Shown: positions 1-5,668 of the stretch, one piece after another | Numbering within the stretch: the first letter of the stretch is position 1 | How the letters are laid out: every line of letters begins with the position of its first letter | NCBI GenBank assembly: GCA_003694355.1 | Contig: RFKI01000286.1 | Coordinates: 1 to 8,005, forward strand | Length of the DNA: 8,005 nucleotides | Direction of reading: 5' to 3' | From: Bdellovibrio sp. | Lineage (GTDB): Bacteria; Bdellovibrionota; Bdellovibrionia; Bdellovibrionales; UBA1609 | Notes under the pieces: model-generated | The model's database searches: none | What the model saw: only the letters and a program-made list of their open reading frames with translations | Told to the model about the DNA's origin: nothing | Position numbers and translations under genes: made by a program

Positions 1-1192
1 AGGAGGTATCCATCAAGAAGGGCGGCTTGAAATCTAATTTATGAAACAAAAAAGACCTTTTGGTAACACGAAACACTTTTGAAATGCCAAGCGTCCCCAG
101 GTAAAATGTATTATCAATAAGGGAAAGCTCCTTACTTGAGGTTTCCATATAAAGAGGTTGAATCTCCATCGATAATCCCATATGCAAACGCAAGAACTTA
201 AAACGACGAGAAAGCCTGTACCCTCCATCTAAAGTCACAACCATCTGGCTCTTATTGGCTGTTCCATTTTGAACCTGATCATTTTTAATTTGCACTTTCT
301 CAGCCCACTGAGAAAAAGCCAAGGAGGCCTGCCAACGTCCCACTTTGAAAATCCCCTCTAACCCTAAAAACGGAAAACTAACTTGAGATGACTCTAAAGT
401 CAGTAAACCTTCCGGCGTGTATGTTTTGGCCGGAAGCCCCCCTCCAGCTTTTGCTAACACATAGAAATATTTTTTAAGTGGAGCATATTTTCGTCGACGA
501 AGTTTTTTCCTTAAAGTTTTGGTACTCAACTTAACTTTCTTATTACTGATATTGGCCAAAAATAAATATTGTTTTACTTTTCCATCATTGGTTTTAATAA
601 TCACTGGGATTTGACAAACACCATTTAACAATTCCACAGTCAGAATAAATAGCCCTTTCTTATTAGCTGTTGTAATGGGAGGAACCGAAGGTTTGGGAAG
701 CTTTAACCCTTTCTTTTCTTTTTTGACATAAATAATATTATCCACATCAATTTTAATTCGGGTATACGGATCCGTCTTTCCTGCAAACTCCACAATGGTT
801 GAATATAAAGTAGAACCGACTTTCCCCTGTGGTTCATACCAAATGATTTTCCCTTTTCGCGCTTCTATTTTTTTTCCGACTTCTTTGGAAGAACCAGCAA
901 CTGACGTCGCCTTTTGCTGAGAAGACATTCCAAGAGTTCCTTTTTCAGAGCTTTTATTTTTCTTCTGTGATTTTTTAGATTTTTTCTTATGTTCTCTTTT
1001 TGGTTTGTGAGATTTCATCCTGTGAGATTTCTTTTTTGACGTCTTAGATGTTTTCCTATGAGATTCTAATGTGATTTTCTTACTTATTGATGGAGAATCC
1101 AACAATTCTGATAAATCATCATTGGTTTTTTTCTCCTTTCCCCAACAAGACAGCGAAACAAAAAGTATTATAATGGTTTTTAAATACCACAT
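1..1192 (-). CDS. Exported Lys/Ser/His-rich protein with Ig-like and beta-rich domains, C-terminus beyond window
   Basis: Translating the minus strand from the ATG at 1192 gives 397 codons without a stop before base 1, so the gene is partial at its 3' end. Residues 1-18 form a signal peptide with a hydrophobic core (TIIILFVSLS). Cys16 is near the cleavage point, but the residues before it (S-L-S) fit a lipobox poorly. Residues about 37-85 are a low-complexity Lys/Ser/His-rich linker. Residues about 115-215 have the strand and glycine pattern of an Ig-like domain (FAGKTDPYTRIKI, later KKGLFILTVELLNG). From about 265 on, alternating polar and hydrophobic strands suggest a membrane beta-barrel or beta-sandwich. 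An AGGTGAG Shine-Dalgarno overlaps the TGA of the upstream gene, and only 10 nt separate the two, so they are probably co-transcribed. The function is unknown. An envelope or outer-membrane location is inference. Confidence 0.8.
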   Translation of the reverse strand, partial: MWYLKTIIILFVSLSCWGKEKKTNDDLSELLDSPSISKKITLESHRKTSKTSKKKSHRMKSHKPKREHKKKSKKSQKKNKSSEKGTLGMSSQQKATSVAGSSKEVGKKIEARKGKIIWYEPQGKVGSTLYSTIVEFAGKTDPYTRIKIDVDNIIYVKKEKKGLKLPKPSVPPITTANKKGLFILTVELLNGVCQIPVIIKTNDGKVKQYLFLANISNKKVKLSTKTLRKKLRRRKYAPLKKYFYVLAKAGGGLPAKTYTPEGLLTLESSQVSFPFLGLEGIFKVGRWQASLAFSQWAEKVQIKNDQVQNGTANKSQMVVTLDGGYRLSRRFKFLRLHMGLSMEIQPLYMETSSKELSLIDNTFYLGTLGISKVFRVTKRSFLFHKLDFKPPFLMDTS

Positions 1193-1202
1193 GTTCTTAT
1201 TC

Positions 1203-1799
1203 TCACCTAAGCACACGAATCTTATACTCTGATGATTTCAAAGGAAACTGACTTTGTCCATTAATTAAAAGATTCCCATGAACTTCTATACGAGAATTTT
1301 TACACTTTTCTTTGGAAGGAAAACAACGCGGAACCCAAAAAAACTCATAGCGAAACGGGCACTTATTATTTCCTAGACTTCGGTCGTGTTGAAATGTTGA
1401 ACAAGGCTCCAGAAAAGCATTAAAGCCTTGAGATTTTTTTAAAGAACTATAAACTGTTTTTCCTTCTTCGTCTTTTATCACAAAAAAGGGATGTTTTTGG
1501 CTTTGCTCTTGAAAACAGCTTTTACTTTTCAGACATTGGAAAGAGAGTTTATTTTCTTTAGCTTGACTCGTATAAGACCAAGAGGGGTCATGACTTAAGT
1601 AAAATTCTAACTTGTTCTTCATGGACTTCATCATGACTTTAATATTTAGATAAGAAATATCCTCTCGAAAAAAACTCAATAACCAAGTTATTCCCAAGGC
1701 TATAGATATTAGAAAAACCAAAGCCAGAAGGTACGATCTAACAAAACTTTTATTGGATGGATTTATGGGAAAGAGGGTCTTGCCCCCTTTACTTTTCAT
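1203..1799 (-). CDS. Single-pass membrane protein with six-Cys pilin-like ectodomain
   Basis: The protein has 198 aa. A basic N-tail (1-21) is followed by one transmembrane helix (about 22-43) and an ectodomain with Cys at 89, 95, 133, 147, 159 and 166, an even number compatible with three disulfides outside the cytoplasm. The segment with CPFRYEFFWVPRC and a late beta-rich end resembles minor-pilin-like proteins I recall from Bdellovibrio relatives; that match is from memory and weak. No prepilin peptidase site (Gly followed by a hydrophobic start and Glu at +5) is visible, so it may be an anchored, unprocessed pilin-like protein. The ATG at 1799 has a strong AAAGGAG 9 nt upstream and overlaps the end of the HAMP gene by 11 nt, which suggests translational coupling. 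The function is unknown. Confidence 0.78.
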   Translation of the reverse strand: MKSKGGKTLFPINPSNKSFVRSYLLALVFLISIALGITWLLSFFREDISYLNIKVMMKSMKNKLEFYLSHDPSWSYTSQAKENKLSFQCLKSKSCFQEQSQKHPFFVIKDEEGKTVYSSLKKSQGFNAFLEPCSTFQHDRSLGNNKCPFRYEFFWVPRCFPSKEKCKNSRIEVHGNLLINGQSQFPLKSSEYKIRVLR

Positions 1800-2256
1800 T
1801 TAAATTTGCTCCTTTACGAGCCAAATCTAAAAGATCATTTAAATCATCTTCAATATTTTTCAAGTCGCCTCTTTGTCTAAAGGAGAAACGAACATTGACA
1901 TTGCCATTTTTAAATTCTGCAACAACCCTTTTAATAGCAATCATTGGACCAGCAACCCTATGAGTGACTACGATGGCCGTAATTGATGAAAAAATAATAG
2001 AAAGCAAAACATAGGCAATGAAGAGCCAGTTCACTTCTGTCAGGCGTTTTAAAAACAAATCAATAACATGAGATATTTCTGGAGACGCCACCTCTGTTTT
2101 TAAAATGGTCTCCACAAAATGAAGACTCCATATATAAAAAGTAAAATAAAAAACACTGGCACTAAAAAAACTGAAAAGAATAAAATAAAGTGCATACTTC
2201 AACTGAAACTCTGGAATTAACAAAAAGTTTCTCAGTTTTCTTTTTTGCTTTTTCAC
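1789..2256 (-). CDS. Two-TM HAMP-only membrane protein
   Basis: Read from the GTG at 2256 the protein has 155 aa. It has a basic N-terminus (KKQKRKLRN), TM1 at about 21-45, a short periplasmic loop of about 30 residues and TM2 at about 77-98. A HAMP-like linker follows: THRVAGP with the helix-1 Pro at 104, a Gly-Asn turn at 118-119, and RGDLKNIEDDLNDLLD as helix 2. HAMP modules pass signals from sensor to output domain in kinases and chemoreceptors, but here the protein stops about 10 residues after HAMP with no kinase, cyclase or methyl-accepting part. A second GTG at 2262 would add two residues. I prefer 2256 because AGAGGGG then sits 5 nt upstream, whereas it abuts the 2262 codon. It is the first gene of the three-gene run and may transmit a signal by direct contact with a partner. 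Confidence 0.75.
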   Translation of the reverse strand: MKKQKRKLRNFLLIPEFQLKYALYFILFSFFSASVFYFTFYIWSLHFVETILKTEVASPEISHVIDLFLKRLTEVNWLFIAYVLLSIIFSSITAIVVTHRVAGPMIAIKRVVAEFKNGNVNVRFSFRQRGDLKNIEDDLNDLLDLARKGANLNEK

Positions 2257-2282
2257 CCCCACCCCTCTTTCTTTTTCTCTTC

Positions 2283-2334
2283 TTATTAAGGTTATAAAAG
2301 ACTCTAAACAATATCTATCTTTTTAACAGGTCAA
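2283..2334 (-). promoter_or_regulatory. Candidate promoter region for the three-gene envelope run
   Basis: Two weak sigma-70-like pairs read towards the HAMP gene. TTGACC (2334-2329) is followed after 15 nt by TATTGT (2313-2308). TTGTTT (2311-2306) is followed after 17 nt by TAATAA (2288-2283). Neither is close to consensus, and the gene could instead be read through from aspS. Promoter rules in this organism are unknown. Confidence 0.25.
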
Positions 2335-2348
2335 TGAAAGCTCAAGCC

Positions 2349-2417
2349 TTTAGTCTTAAAGCGATAGGCCGCAGAGCTTTATCACTCACCATATATGTAT
2401 ATAAAGCTATGACTAAA
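2349..2417. repeat. Nested inverted repeats in the aspS-HAMP gene spacer
   Basis: An outer perfect 7-bp inverted repeat (TTTAGTC 2349-2355 with GACTAAA 2411-2417) encloses an inner perfect 8-bp repeat (AGCTTTAT 2375-2382 with ATAAAGCT 2401-2408). GCTTTA at 2376-2381 could instead pair with TAAAGC at 2357-2362, so two mutually exclusive folds exist. It lies in the 235-bp spacer 2257-2491, which holds no ORF I can support. A second imperfect hairpin (2433-2473) in the same spacer lacks a T-run. Confidence 0.4.
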
Positions 2418-2491
2418 TAATAAGCACTCAGGAGCCCCCTCTCTCTTCATTGAACTTAACCAAACGAGAGGCTATCAATAACAAAAAATAA

Positions 2492-4276
2492 TTATGTTTC
2501 AGTAAGAGAGCTTAGTTTGATTCCGAGTTCCACCAACTGCTCTCCATCAACAGGACTCGGAGCCTCTGACATTAAACAAGAAGCTTTTGTGGTTTTAGGG
2601 AAAGCCATCACGTCACGGATGGCCTCTGTTTCACACAAAATCATCAATAGACGATCCAAGCCCCAGGCGATACCGCCATGCGGAGGAGTTCCATATTGGA
2701 GAGCCTTTAAAAAATAACCAAACTTTTCTTGAGCCTCTTGGTCACTCATACTGAGAGCCCGAAACATGGCTTGCTGTAAGTCTTGACGATAAATACGCAA
2801 GCCTCCTCCAGCAAGTTCATGTCCGTTACAAACCAGATCATAAGCTCTCGCTCTCACCTTATAGAACTCATCCTTTCGACCTTCTAATAAGATGGGAACA
2901 TCTTCTTCCTTGGGCTCCGTAAAGGGATGATGTCTGGCCACCCACCTTTTCTCCTCTGTACTAAATTCAAAAAGAGGAAAATCGGTCACCCATAAGAAAC
3001 TGTCCCGTGAAGTATCTATGGCATTCAACTCATGAGCCAAGAAACTTCTAAAATGTCCCAGAACAGAGCTACTGACATCAAAGGTATCTGCCACAATAAA
3101 AGCACCCCCGCCCTTTGGCACTTGAAGCACATCCAATATTTCTCTTAACTTCTCTTCACCCAAAAACTTTGCTGCTGGAGAGGATAATTTCCCTTGATCT
3201 TCTTTAATCCAAACAAGCCCCTTAGCTCCTAATTGTCTTGCCATTTTCGTGAATTTATCCCACTGACTCCTTGAAAAACCACCAACTTGAGGAACACCCA
3301 AACCTCTTACATGATCCCCTCGCTCCAAAACATCTTCAAAAACCTGAAACCCAGCCCCTCGAACCACCGATGATAAATCTTTAATTTCCCAAGGAATGCG
3401 CAAGTCGGGCTTATCTGACCCATAACGCTTCATCACATCATGGTAAGTCATTCGAGGAATATCTCCTATGTCTTCCTGACCTCTGATCTCCCGCCAAAGC
3501 ACTCTCAAAAGGTTTTCATTAACCTCCATGACCTCCTGCTCATCTACAAAGCTCATTTCCATATCAATTTGACTAAATTCTGGCTGTCGATCCGCCCTCA
3601 AGTCTTCATCCCGAAAGCATCTTGCAATCTGAAAGTAACGATCAATCCCCGAAACCATCAAAAGCTGCTTAAGCGTTTGAGGACTTTGAGGCAAAGCATA
3701 GAAAGAACCCTTATGAACTCGAGATGGCACCAGATAGTCTCGCGCTCCTTCTGGAGTGCTCTTATACAAAATGGGAGTCTCTATTTCCCAAAAACCCTGC
3801 TCACTTAAGTAAGCTCGAACAAGCTGCATCACCTGATGCCGAGTTCTGAGTATTTTTTGTAATTTTTTCGATCTTAAATCCAAGTATCGATACTGAAGCC
3901 TCAAAGTTTCTGAAGTCTTCTCCTCATTAAGTCCAAAAGGAAGCGGCCTGGCCGAAGACAGGACTTCTAACTCCGATACTTCAACCTCAATTTTCCCAGA
4001 AGCTAATTGTTGATTGACCATACCCTCTGGTCGCAAACGCACCAAACCCTGAATAGAAAGCACATATTCATTTCTAATATCATGAACATGAGGTACCTTT
4101 TGAGGGTCTACAACAACCTGAACGATGCCTTCTCGGTCCCGCAGATCAATAAACACAAGACCACCATGATCTCGACGCGTATCCACCCATCCTTTGAGGA
4201 CCACAGTCTGTCCTGCGTGGGTTTCATTTAAAAGACCGCAATAATGAGTACGTCTCTTATAAGCTTTTCCTGTCAT
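2492..4276 (-). CDS. aspS: Aspartyl-tRNA synthetase, bacterial type, probably non-discriminating
   Basis: This class II synthetase charges tRNA-Asp with aspartate in the cytoplasm. The protein has 594 aa from the ATG at 4276 (the E. coli enzyme is about 590). Residues about 12-110 are the OB-fold anticodon-binding domain (GWVDTRRDHGG, FIDLRDREGIVQV). The catalytic core follows with motif 2 (FRDEDLRADRQPEFSQID, about 221-238), a GAD insertion, and motif 3 (GLDRLLM, about 539-545). His37 and Gly85 (in RPEG) match the positions that in Pseudomonas AspRS allow recognition of tRNA-Asn, whereas E. coli has Leu and Lys, so it may also make Asp-tRNA-Asn. The frame stays open up to a TTG at 4312. I chose 4276 because the extra 12 residues are not conserved in the family and the likely promoter would leave the TTG almost no leader. 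The ATG has no clear Shine-Dalgarno. Confidence 0.97.
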   Translation of the reverse strand: MTGKAYKRRTHYCGLLNETHAGQTVVLKGWVDTRRDHGGLVFIDLRDREGIVQVVVDPQKVPHVHDIRNEYVLSIQGLVRLRPEGMVNQQLASGKIEVEVSELEVLSSARPLPFGLNEEKTSETLRLQYRYLDLRSKKLQKILRTRHQVMQLVRAYLSEQGFWEIETPILYKSTPEGARDYLVPSRVHKGSFYALPQSPQTLKQLLMVSGIDRYFQIARCFRDEDLRADRQPEFSQIDMEMSFVDEQEVMEVNENLLRVLWREIRGQEDIGDIPRMTYHDVMKRYGSDKPDLRIPWEIKDLSSVVRGAGFQVFEDVLERGDHVRGLGVPQVGGFSRSQWDKFTKMARQLGAKGLVWIKEDQGKLSSPAAKFLGEEKLREILDVLQVPKGGGAFIVADTFDVSSSVLGHFRSFLAHELNAIDTSRDSFLWVTDFPLFEFSTEEKRWVARHHPFTEPKEEDVPILLEGRKDEFYKVRARAYDLVCNGHELAGGGLRIYRQDLQQAMFRALSMSDQEAQEKFGYFLKALQYGTPPHGGIAWGLDRLLMILCETEAIRDVMAFPKTTKASCLMSEAPSPVDGEQLVELGIKLSSLTET

Positions 4277-4325
4277 GGCGGCCAACGTAGCAATATTCTT
4301 AAAAAAGATCAATTAAGGGGGCTTT

Positions 4326-4354
4326 AAAATATTTGGAAAATTTATAATTCTCAA
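4326..4354 (-). promoter_or_regulatory. Probable aspS promoter
   Basis: On the minus strand TTGAGA (4354-4349) is separated by exactly 17 nt from TATTTT (4331-4326), matching 5/6 and 4/6 of the sigma-70 consensus. Transcription would begin near 4319, giving a leader of about 43 nt to the ATG at 4276. This is a sequence match only. Confidence 0.5.
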
Positions 4355-4359
4355 GGAGG

Positions 4360-4386
4360 CTTGCAATTTCATGTCGATAATTCCAT
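4360..4386 (+). promoter_or_regulatory. Candidate sigma-32-like promoter for the rpoH pair
   Basis: CTTGCA (4360-4365) and TTCCAT (4381-4386) are 15 nt apart. They match 5/6 and 4/6 of the heat-shock elements CTTGAA and CCCCAT at an allowed spacing. Transcription would start near 4393, about 32 nt before the ATG at 4425. If real, the sigma factor could drive its own operon. In short AT-rich DNA such a match can occur by chance. Confidence 0.25.
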
Positions 4387-4412
4387 TGGACAAATTTTTA
4401 TTTTTATCATAG
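4371..4412 (+). CDS. Possible 13-codon leader ORF (MSIIPLDKFLFLS)
   Basis: AAGGAGG at 4353-4359 is the strongest Shine-Dalgarno in the spacer, with 11 nt between it and the ATG at 4371. The ORF ends at TAG 4410-4412. It is in the same frame as the next gene, which starts 12 nt later at 4425 without a good ribosome site; a TAA (4416-4418) also lies between. It could be a leader peptide that helps ribosomes reload at 4425. It would not be transcribed from the sigma-32-like element, whose start lies inside it. The candidate is speculative. Confidence 0.25.
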   Translation: MSIIPLDKFLFLS

Positions 4413-4424
4413 GCTTAACCCACT

Positions 4425-4730
4425 ATGCCAAAAATAACCATTGAACACGACTCTACCCTAGAACCTAGGGAGGCTTTTAAAAAAGTGAGTGAGTTCCTTA
4501 ATACTGATAAAGACCTAAAAAAAATGGATCCTCAATACTCCTGCCAGTTTGATGAAAGTCAGCTTTCAGGGACAGCAAAGGGAAAAATGTTTTCAGCCGA
4601 CCTGAAGATTAAAGAGAGACCTCAAGGCGGCTCTCAGGTTGCTATTAATATTCAAATCCCTTTAGCCTTAGCCATGATGAAAGGGATTATTCAGTCAACT
4701 TTACAAAAGAAAATAAGCAAAGTTTTATAA
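4425..4730 (+). CDS. Small PHA_gran_rgn-like protein (polyhydroxyalkanoic acid system family)
   Basis: The protein has 101 aa, no signal peptide and no membrane segment. The start MPKITIEHDSTLEPREAFKK, the central SGTAKGKMFSADLKIKE and the C-terminal basic amphipathic helix (about 80-101) follow the layout of the PHA_gran_rgn family: a short N-terminal strand and helix, a strand pair around a Ser-Gly turn, then a helix ending in Lys/Leu. That family was named because members lie near polyhydroxyalkanoate granule genes, but its biochemical role is not established, and no phaC, phasin or depolymerase is visible here. Its stop is 2 nt before the rpoH-type ATG, so the two are almost certainly one transcript. 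Upstream of its own ATG there is only AGG at 4411-4413, a poor ribosome site. The family call is from memory of its pattern. Confidence 0.75.
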   Translation: MPKITIEHDSTLEPREAFKKVSEFLNTDKDLKKMDPQYSCQFDESQLSGTAKGKMFSADLKIKERPQGGSQVAINIQIPLALAMMKGIIQSTLQKKISKVL

Positions 4731-4732
4731 GT

Positions 4733-5668
4733 ATGGCTCCAACAAAAAAGAAAAAGACGAAAAAAATCACAAAAAAACAGTCCTCTGGTCTGCCCTTACC
4801 TATCTCCGTGAACTCCAAAGCTTCCAAAGCCCTGGTTCCCTCTGATCCTACCACCCGTTATTTGGCAGAGATCCAAAAATATCCCGTGCTCTCTAAAGAA
4901 GAGGAAAGGGAACTGGCAATTCGTTATTACGAAACCAAAGATCCTAAAGCAGCTCAAAAGCTCGTTACCTCCAACCTGCGCTTTGTCGTTAAAATTGCAG
5001 CCGAGTACACAAAATTTGGAGCTCACCTCATTGACCTGATTCAAGAAGGCAATATGGGTCTTATGCAAGCCATTAAGGAATTTAACCCTTATAAAGGCGT
5101 CCGCCTGATCACTTATGCGGTCTGGTGGATCCGTGGAAACATTCAGGAATACCTTATGCGACAATTTTCCTTAGTTCGTATAGGCACCACCCAGGAACAA
5201 CGAAAACTTTTTTATCAACTTCAAAAGCAAAAAAAAGAACTTGAAAAAATGGGCCATGTTCCAACTACAGCTCTTCTCAGTGGCCGTCTTGGAGTTAGTG
5301 AAAGCAGTGTTCAACAAATGACTCAAAGGCTTTCTGGAAAAGATATTAGTTTAAATCAACCCGCTAATGGGGACGAAGGCTCTACTCAACTCATAGATTT
5401 ACAAAGCAAGGCTGATAACTCTGATTTGGACGAAAAAATTGAACTGAAAGAAGAACTACACCTTCTAAAAGATAGCCTGGAAGAACTTCGCCCCCATCTG
5501 AGCCCCAGAGAACTTCAGATTCTTGACAAGCGTCTCTTAGCTGACCCTCCCATGACCTTAAGAGAAATCGCTCAACAATATGGAATTACTCGCGAAGCTG
5601 TTCGCCAAATGGAAACACGCGTGATTAAGAAGATCAAAAATTCGCTGAAAGAAAAGCGTCTCGTTTAA
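4733..5668 (+). CDS. rpoH: RNA polymerase sigma factor, RpoH (sigma-32) type
   Basis: The protein has 311 aa. It directs RNA polymerase to heat-shock and related stress promoters in the RpoH family. Region 1.2 is at about 38-68 (TTRYLAEIQKYPVLSKEEE) and region 2 at about 77-148 (SNLRFVVKIA, DLIQEGNMGLMQAI, TYAVWWIRGNIQEYLMR). The RpoH box follows at about 154-164 (QEQRKLFYQLQ), which separates RpoH from RpoD and RpoS. Region 4.2 is at about 273-304 (MTLREIAQQYGITREAVRQME). E. coli RpoH has 284 aa; the extra length is mostly residues 1-37, which begin with a striking Lys-rich tail (KKKKTKKITKK). No strong Shine-Dalgarno precedes the ATG, so translation probably depends on coupling to the small gene 2 nt upstream. 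Its stop overlaps that of fliA on the other strand. It could be one of several RpoH paralogues. Confidence 0.92.
   Translation: MAPTKKKKTKKITKKQSSGLPLPISVNSKASKALVPSDPTTRYLAEIQKYPVLSKEEERELAIRYYETKDPKAAQKLVTSNLRFVVKIAAEYTKFGAHLIDLIQEGNMGLMQAIKEFNPYKGVRLITYAVWWIRGNIQEYLMRQFSLVRIGTTQEQRKLFYQLQKQKKELEKMGHVPTTALLSGRLGVSESSVQQMTQRLSGKDISLNQPANGDEGSTQLIDLQSKADNSDLDEKIELKEELHLLKDSLEELRPHLSPRELQILDKRLLADPPMTLREIAQQYGITREAVRQMETRVIKKIKNSLKEKRLV
5636..5658 (-). terminator. Very weak terminator-like hairpin after fliA
   Basis: Past the fliA stop the minus strand has a 4-bp stem (CGCT 5658-5655 with AGCG 5646-5643, 8-nt loop), then AA and five T. It lies within the end of the rpoH coding region. The stem is short, so termination here would be inefficient at best. 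Confidence 0.15.

Noticed and set aside
34..228. Minus-strand 64-codon ORF near the window start
   Set aside because: It lies in another frame of the longer open frame 1-1192, which has a signal peptide, ribosome site and operon context.
2349..2417. tRNA-like layout: a 7-bp outer stem around smaller arms, 69 nt long
   Set aside because: No T-loop consensus, no 5-bp T stem next to the outer stem, and no anticodon arm with a 7-nt loop on either strand.
2433..2473. Hairpin after aspS (AGCC/TCTC pairing with GAGAGGCT) as an intrinsic terminator
   Set aside because: The stem has a 3-nt bulge and a 22-nt loop, and no T-run follows on the minus strand.
3440..3808. Plus-strand 122-codon ORF inside aspS
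   Set aside because: It is antisense to strongly conserved AspRS coding sequence and its product shows no recognisable domain.
4277..4312. N-terminal extension of AspRS from the TTG at 4312
   Set aside because: The 12 extra residues are not typical of the family, there is no ribosome site, and the probable promoter would leave only about 7 nt of leader.
4373..4380. GTCGATAA, close to the FliA -10 element GCCGATAA
   Set aside because: No TAAA-like -35 lies at the required distance; the nearest, TCAA, is 3 nt too far.
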